64,000 nucleotides of DNA from Martinezella rhizogenes (GTDB lineage Bacteria; Pseudomonadota; Alphaproteobacteria; Rhizobiales; Rhizobiaceae), in NCBI GenBank assembly GCA_013322215.1, contig JAAMEZ010000056.1, forward strand, positions 186,001-250,000. The letters run 5' to 3'. The position numbers were made by a program, and so were the translations under genes. Each line of letters opens with the position of its first letter. The first letter of the stretch is position 1. Shown here in pieces: positions 60,950 through 64,000 of the stretch. Under the pieces are notes generated by a model. The model ran no database searches. It saw only the letters and a program-made list of their open reading frames with translations, and was not told the DNA's origin.

Positions 60950-61529
60950 GCAAGATCCTCGCTCCAATCGTGAGAGAACCGAAAAGACCAAGGCTGCACT
61001 CATCGCGGCCGCACGCGCCTTGTTCGTGGAAAAGGGCTATGCCGAGACATCGACGCCGGAGATCGTTGCCGCAGCCGGCATCACTCGCGGCGCGCTCTAT
61101 CATCATTTCGAGGACAAGCGTGCCCTCTTCCGGGCCGTCGTCAGGGAGGAGGCACTCGCAGTGACTACCGCCATAGAGAAGGCAACGCCTGACCATCTTG
61201 CGCCCCGCGCTGCCCTGATCGCCGGCAGCAATGCCTATCTCGAAGCGATGCGGGTTGTCGGCCGCACGCGACTTTTGCTGATCGAGGGGCCAACCGTCCT
61301 CGGCTTCGTCGACATGAAGCAGTTGGACGAGGAAACCACCACACTCACGCTGAAGCACGGCCTGGAAGCGGCACTCAGTCGTGGCCGCGGACCAGATATT
61401 CCCGTCGATGCGCTTGCCGATATCCTGTCTGCCGCATTCGATCGTGCTGCCCTTGCCGTCGATGCGGGCGGCGATGCAGATCGCTATCGCACAGCCATTG
61501 CACATATGATCGAACGTATTGCAGGCTGA
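60948..61529 (+). CDS. TetR family transcriptional regulator
   Basis: The 193-residue protein has the TetR HTH (TKAALIAAARALFVEKGYAE, VAAAGITRGALYHHFEDKRALF, about residues 12-58) and a helical ligand domain. It is divergent from the VOC gene and most likely represses it and itself through the repeats at 60901-60949. The ATG at 60948 puts the HTH at the usual distance from the N-terminus; a longer frame from 60876 would run through the operator-like repeats. Confidence 0.88.
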   Translation: MQDPRSNRERTEKTKAALIAAARALFVEKGYAETSTPEIVAAAGITRGALYHHFEDKRALFRAVVREEALAVTTAIEKATPDHLAPRAALIAGSNAYLEAMRVVGRTRLLLIEGPTVLGFVDMKQLDEETTTLTLKHGLEAALSRGRGPDIPVDALADILSAAFDRAALAVDAGGDADRYRTAIAHMIERIAG

Positions 61530-61665
61530 TATTATGCTTGAGCGCCAGACCACAAGCGGTGCTAGCCTGAAAGACACTTGAATATGGGCCGCTGGGGCTA
61601 TCTTTTAATACATGCGACGATCGGATATCGAGCGCACTCGCATATTATTTAAGCACGGCTATTGC

Positions 61666-61694
61666 TTGACACTTTTTTAGCCCCCTCCTATGAT
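61666..61694 (+). promoter_or_regulatory. Sigma-70 type promoter of the BMP operon
   Basis: TTGACA (61666-61671) and TATGAT (61689-61694) are 17 bases apart, close to the ideal sigma-70 pattern, and lie 38 bases before the BMP-family gene. AGGGGA stands a few bases before its ATG. Confidence 0.7.
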
Positions 61695-61731
61695 TTTTTA
61701 CCAAACGATCAAAAAGCAGGGGAACTAAAAA

Positions 61732-62718
61732 ATGACCAATGAAATCATGATATCACGCCGCGCTATCATTGCGTCCGGCATCGCTCTCGGTGTCAGTGCG
61801 CTGGCGCCAGCCGCTCGCGCTGCTGCACCGCTCAAGGTGGCGGGCATACACGCCTCGCCGGTGGAAAACGCCTGGAATTCCTGTCTTCACAAGGCGCTGC
61901 AGGACGCAGCCAAGGAAGGCGTCATCGAATATGTCTTTTCCGAGGGTGTTTCCGGCACCGACTATCCGCGCGCCATGCGCGAATATGCGGAACAGGGCAA
62001 CAAGCTGATCATCGGCGAGGCCTATGCCGTGGAGAAGGAAGCACGTCAGGTCGCCGCCGATTACCCGGATACCGCCTTCGTTCTCGGCTCGAGCGGCGAG
62101 GCTGCCGGCAGCAATTTCGGTGTCTTCGGCACCTGGAACTATGACGGCGCCTATCTCGCCGGCATGCTGGCAGGCAAGATGACCAAGTCGAACGTCGTCG
62201 GCTCGGTCGGCGCCATCCCGATCCCCGAAGTCAACATGCTGATTAATGCCTTCGCTGCAGGCGTCAAAGCGGTCAATCCCGACTGCAAGCACCTCGTCTC
62301 CTTCATCGGCACCTTCTTCGATCCGCCGAAGGCGCGTGAAGCAGGTCTCGCACAGATCGACGCTGGCGCCGACGTTCTCTTCGGTGAGCGCATCGGCACG
62401 GCGGACGCCGCCAAGGAGCGCCATATCAAGTCCGTGGGATCGCTGATCGACTACACACCGCGCTATCCGGATACCGTTTTTGCCAATGCCATGTGGTACT
62501 TCCGCCCCATTCTCAATGCGGCGATCGCCGATGTTGCCGCCGGCAAGCCGGTCGGCCGCAGCTACACGGCTTATGGCCTGATGAAGGAAGGCGGCAGCGA
62601 CATCGTCTATGTGAAGGGCGTTGCCCCCGCAGAAGCGGAAGCTGCGATGGAGAAGGTTCGTGCCGACATCAAGGCCGGCACCTTCGAAGTGCCGAAGGTT
62701 ATGGATCAGCCGAAGTAA
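61732..62718 (+). CDS. BMP (Med) family ABC transporter substrate-binding protein
   Basis: The 328-residue protein has a Tat-like signal (ISRRAIIASGIALGVSALAP, cleavage near ARA-AAP) and the BMP-family fold: ENAWNSCLHKALQDAA near residue 45, NFGVFGTWNYDGAYLAGMLAG near 125, and the periplasmic-binding pattern GSLIDYTPRYPDTVFANAMWYF near 235. BMP proteins bind nucleosides, purines, autoinducer-like or related compounds. The permease and ATPase genes are not in view. An amidase gene follows after 15 bases, so the ligand may be an amide or a ring compound that the amidase opens (inference). Confidence 0.9.
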   Translation: MTNEIMISRRAIIASGIALGVSALAPAARAAAPLKVAGIHASPVENAWNSCLHKALQDAAKEGVIEYVFSEGVSGTDYPRAMREYAEQGNKLIIGEAYAVEKEARQVAADYPDTAFVLGSSGEAAGSNFGVFGTWNYDGAYLAGMLAGKMTKSNVVGSVGAIPIPEVNMLINAFAAGVKAVNPDCKHLVSFIGTFFDPPKAREAGLAQIDAGADVLFGERIGTADAAKERHIKSVGSLIDYTPRYPDTVFANAMWYFRPILNAAIADVAAGKPVGRSYTAYGLMKEGGSDIVYVKGVAPAEAEAAMEKVRADIKAGTFEVPKVMDQPK

Positions 62719-62733
62719 CCGCCAGGCTCGATC

Positions 62734-64000
62734 ATGAGCAGCTCGTTATTCGCCGACGCCACTGAGCTGGCCGGCGCCATCAAATCCGGCAAGCTCGCTT
62801 GCACGGATGCCATGCAGGCGGCTCTAGCCGCCTGCGCCAAGCACGAAGCGCTTGGCGCAATCACCTATCTCAACCCCGAGACGGGACTTGCCGCCGCGCA
62901 AGCCCTGGATCGGGAGGCATCGGAACGCCCGGAGCGCTTTGCGCAACGCGCGTTTGCCGGCGCGCCGACCGTTGCCAAGGATCTCGGCGGCCCCTTTCCA
63001 AGGCTGCCGGTAACGGCGGGGTCGCGCCTGTTCAGCCGTGTCGGTAAAGGTTCAGACAGCGATCTGGCAGCCCGTTTCCGCGACGCCGGCCTCTGCGCCT
63101 TCGGCTTGACTACCAGCCCGGAATTCGGCTTCTCGCTCGCATCGGAGCCGGCAATCGGTCCGATCTGTCGAAATCCATTGGATCGAAACAGGACCGCCGG
63201 AGGCTCCTCGGGCGGTGCCGCCGCCGCAGTCGCGGCCGGCATCGTGGCGATCGCGCATGCGACGGATGCTGGCGGCTCGATCCGCGTGCCGGCCGCCTGT
63301 TGCGGCCTCGTCGGATTGAAGCCGACGCGCGGCGCCGTGCCCGCCGGCCCCTCCTTCGGAAATCATCTCGGCGGCATCGCCAGCGAGCTCGCCGTCACCC
63401 GCTCCGTGCGCGATACCGTGCGGATCTTCGATGTCGTGCGAGATCGAACAAGAGGACCGTTCGCGGATATCGTCCAATCCCCGACCAAGACGGGTAAGTT
63501 TCGCGTTGGACTTTTGACGCACGCCGGACGGCACTACGCGATCGGACCAGACCGGGCGCAAGCCGTTGAAGCCGCGGCCGGCTTTCTGGAGAAGCGTGGA
63601 AACGATCTGGTTTCCCTCACCTGGGAGCAGATGGAAAGTGCCGTTCAGGCGAGCGCCCGCGCCTTTGGCGATATCATTTCCGTCAATATCGCCGGCTTGG
63701 TCGACGATCTCGGACTGGATATTCTTGCGGCCGAGCCAATGACACAGGCATTCATTGCACGCGGACGCGCGATGACAGCGACGAGGCTCTGGAGTTCGCT
63801 CAACGGAGCCGTTCAGGCAAGCCGCACTCTCTGGGATATTTTCGGCGCGATAGACGTCATCATCATGCCGATGCTGGCGACGGCGCCCCCACCCATCGGA
63901 TCCTTTCCGACCGATCATTCCGACACTGAATTGCACCTCGAGCGCATGACGGCTTTTGCCCCCTTTGCGTCTCTGGCCAATATTTCCGGCTTTCCGGCAC
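62734..64000 (+). CDS. Amidase signature family enzyme (3' end cut by window edge)
   Basis: The frame is open from the ATG at 62734 to the window end (422 codons). It has the amidase triad Lys82 (TVAKDLGG), Ser158 (AGGSSGGAAA) and nucleophile Ser182 (DAGGSIRVPA), followed by CCGLVGLKPTRG. It would hydrolyse an amide in the cytoplasm; substrates of the family range from short aliphatic amides to biuret, urea derivatives and nylon oligomers. It follows the BMP-family gene directly, so a shared operon is likely. Confidence 0.88.
   Translation, partial: MSSSLFADATELAGAIKSGKLACTDAMQAALAACAKHEALGAITYLNPETGLAAAQALDREASERPERFAQRAFAGAPTVAKDLGGPFPRLPVTAGSRLFSRVGKGSDSDLAARFRDAGLCAFGLTTSPEFGFSLASEPAIGPICRNPLDRNRTAGGSSGGAAAAVAAGIVAIAHATDAGGSIRVPAACCGLVGLKPTRGAVPAGPSFGNHLGGIASELAVTRSVRDTVRIFDVVRDRTRGPFADIVQSPTKTGKFRVGLLTHAGRHYAIGPDRAQAVEAAAGFLEKRGNDLVSLTWEQMESAVQASARAFGDIISVNIAGLVDDLGLDILAAEPMTQAFIARGRAMTATRLWSSLNGAVQASRTLWDIFGAIDVIIMPMLATAPPPIGSFPTDHSDTELHLERMTAFAPFASLANISGFPA

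Noticed and set aside
1..64000. CRISPR arrays, rRNA or tRNA genes, insertion sequences, integrases, replication origins
   Set aside because: No regularly spaced repeats, RNA-gene cloverleaf or rRNA sequence, transposase or integrase motifs, or repABC-like genes were found while reading both strands.

Overview
The window reads as accessory or chromosomal DNA of a Rhizobium/Agrobacterium-type alphaproteobacterium. The clues are GC-rich codon use, an IalB-family periplasmic protein, a RIME-like intergenic repeat, very dense ABC-transporter and catabolic operons, and proteins of a typical rhizobial type such as a fused amino-acid permease/ATPase. No rRNA, tRNA, CRISPR array, insertion sequence, phage or replication gene was seen. 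Both edges cut a gene: the ABC permease/ATPase on the left and an amidase on the right.

Region 1 (1-17073) is rich in sulfur scavenging. A minus-strand operon (5385 to 1) encodes two luciferase-like flavin monooxygenases, an M20 deacylase, a GNAT acetyltransferase and an amino-acid ABC transporter. This gene set matches Bacillus operons that salvage S-substituted cysteines by N-acetylation, oxidation and deacetylation. Facing it is a tauABC-like sulfonate transporter with an SsuD-like monooxygenase. Both promoters carry a TCTAT...ATAG element. Then follow an MntR regulator, a PAS-PAS-GGDEF diguanylate cyclase, an MscS channel, a secreted protein of unknown function, a third type of flavin monooxygenase and a nucleotidyltransferase.

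Region 2 (17203-31757) handles amino acids. An Lrp regulator diverges from argG, which is followed by an ornithine cyclodeaminase-like gene. After a nucleotidyltransferase-fold protein, a P-loop kinase-like protein and a LysR regulator comes what looks like a complete L-lysine to 2-oxoglutarate module: lysine 6-dehydrogenase-like, P6C/aminoadipate semialdehyde dehydrogenase, aminotransferase, HglS 2-oxoadipate dioxygenase/decarboxylase and a two-domain D-2-hydroxyglutarate dehydrogenase, with a divergent Lrp regulator.

Region 3 (31768-40309) is an arabinoside-use operon: an ArsR-type regulator with a long C-terminal domain, an intracellular GH51 arabinofuranosidase and a five-gene Opp-type importer.

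Region 4 (40491-49320) carries stress and drug-defence genes: IalB, GNAT, another flavin monooxygenase, a CmlA/FloR-like exporter, a globin-coupled chemoreceptor, and an AmpR regulator divergent from a class A and then a class C beta-lactamase.

Region 5 (49501-60030) is a sugar-acid cluster: a DapA-family aldolase/dehydratase, a GntR regulator, an Opp-type importer with a double ATPase, an enolase-superfamily acid-sugar dehydratase and an MFS symporter. The window ends with KTSC, VOC and TetR genes, then a BMP-family binding protein and an amidase that begin another uptake operon.
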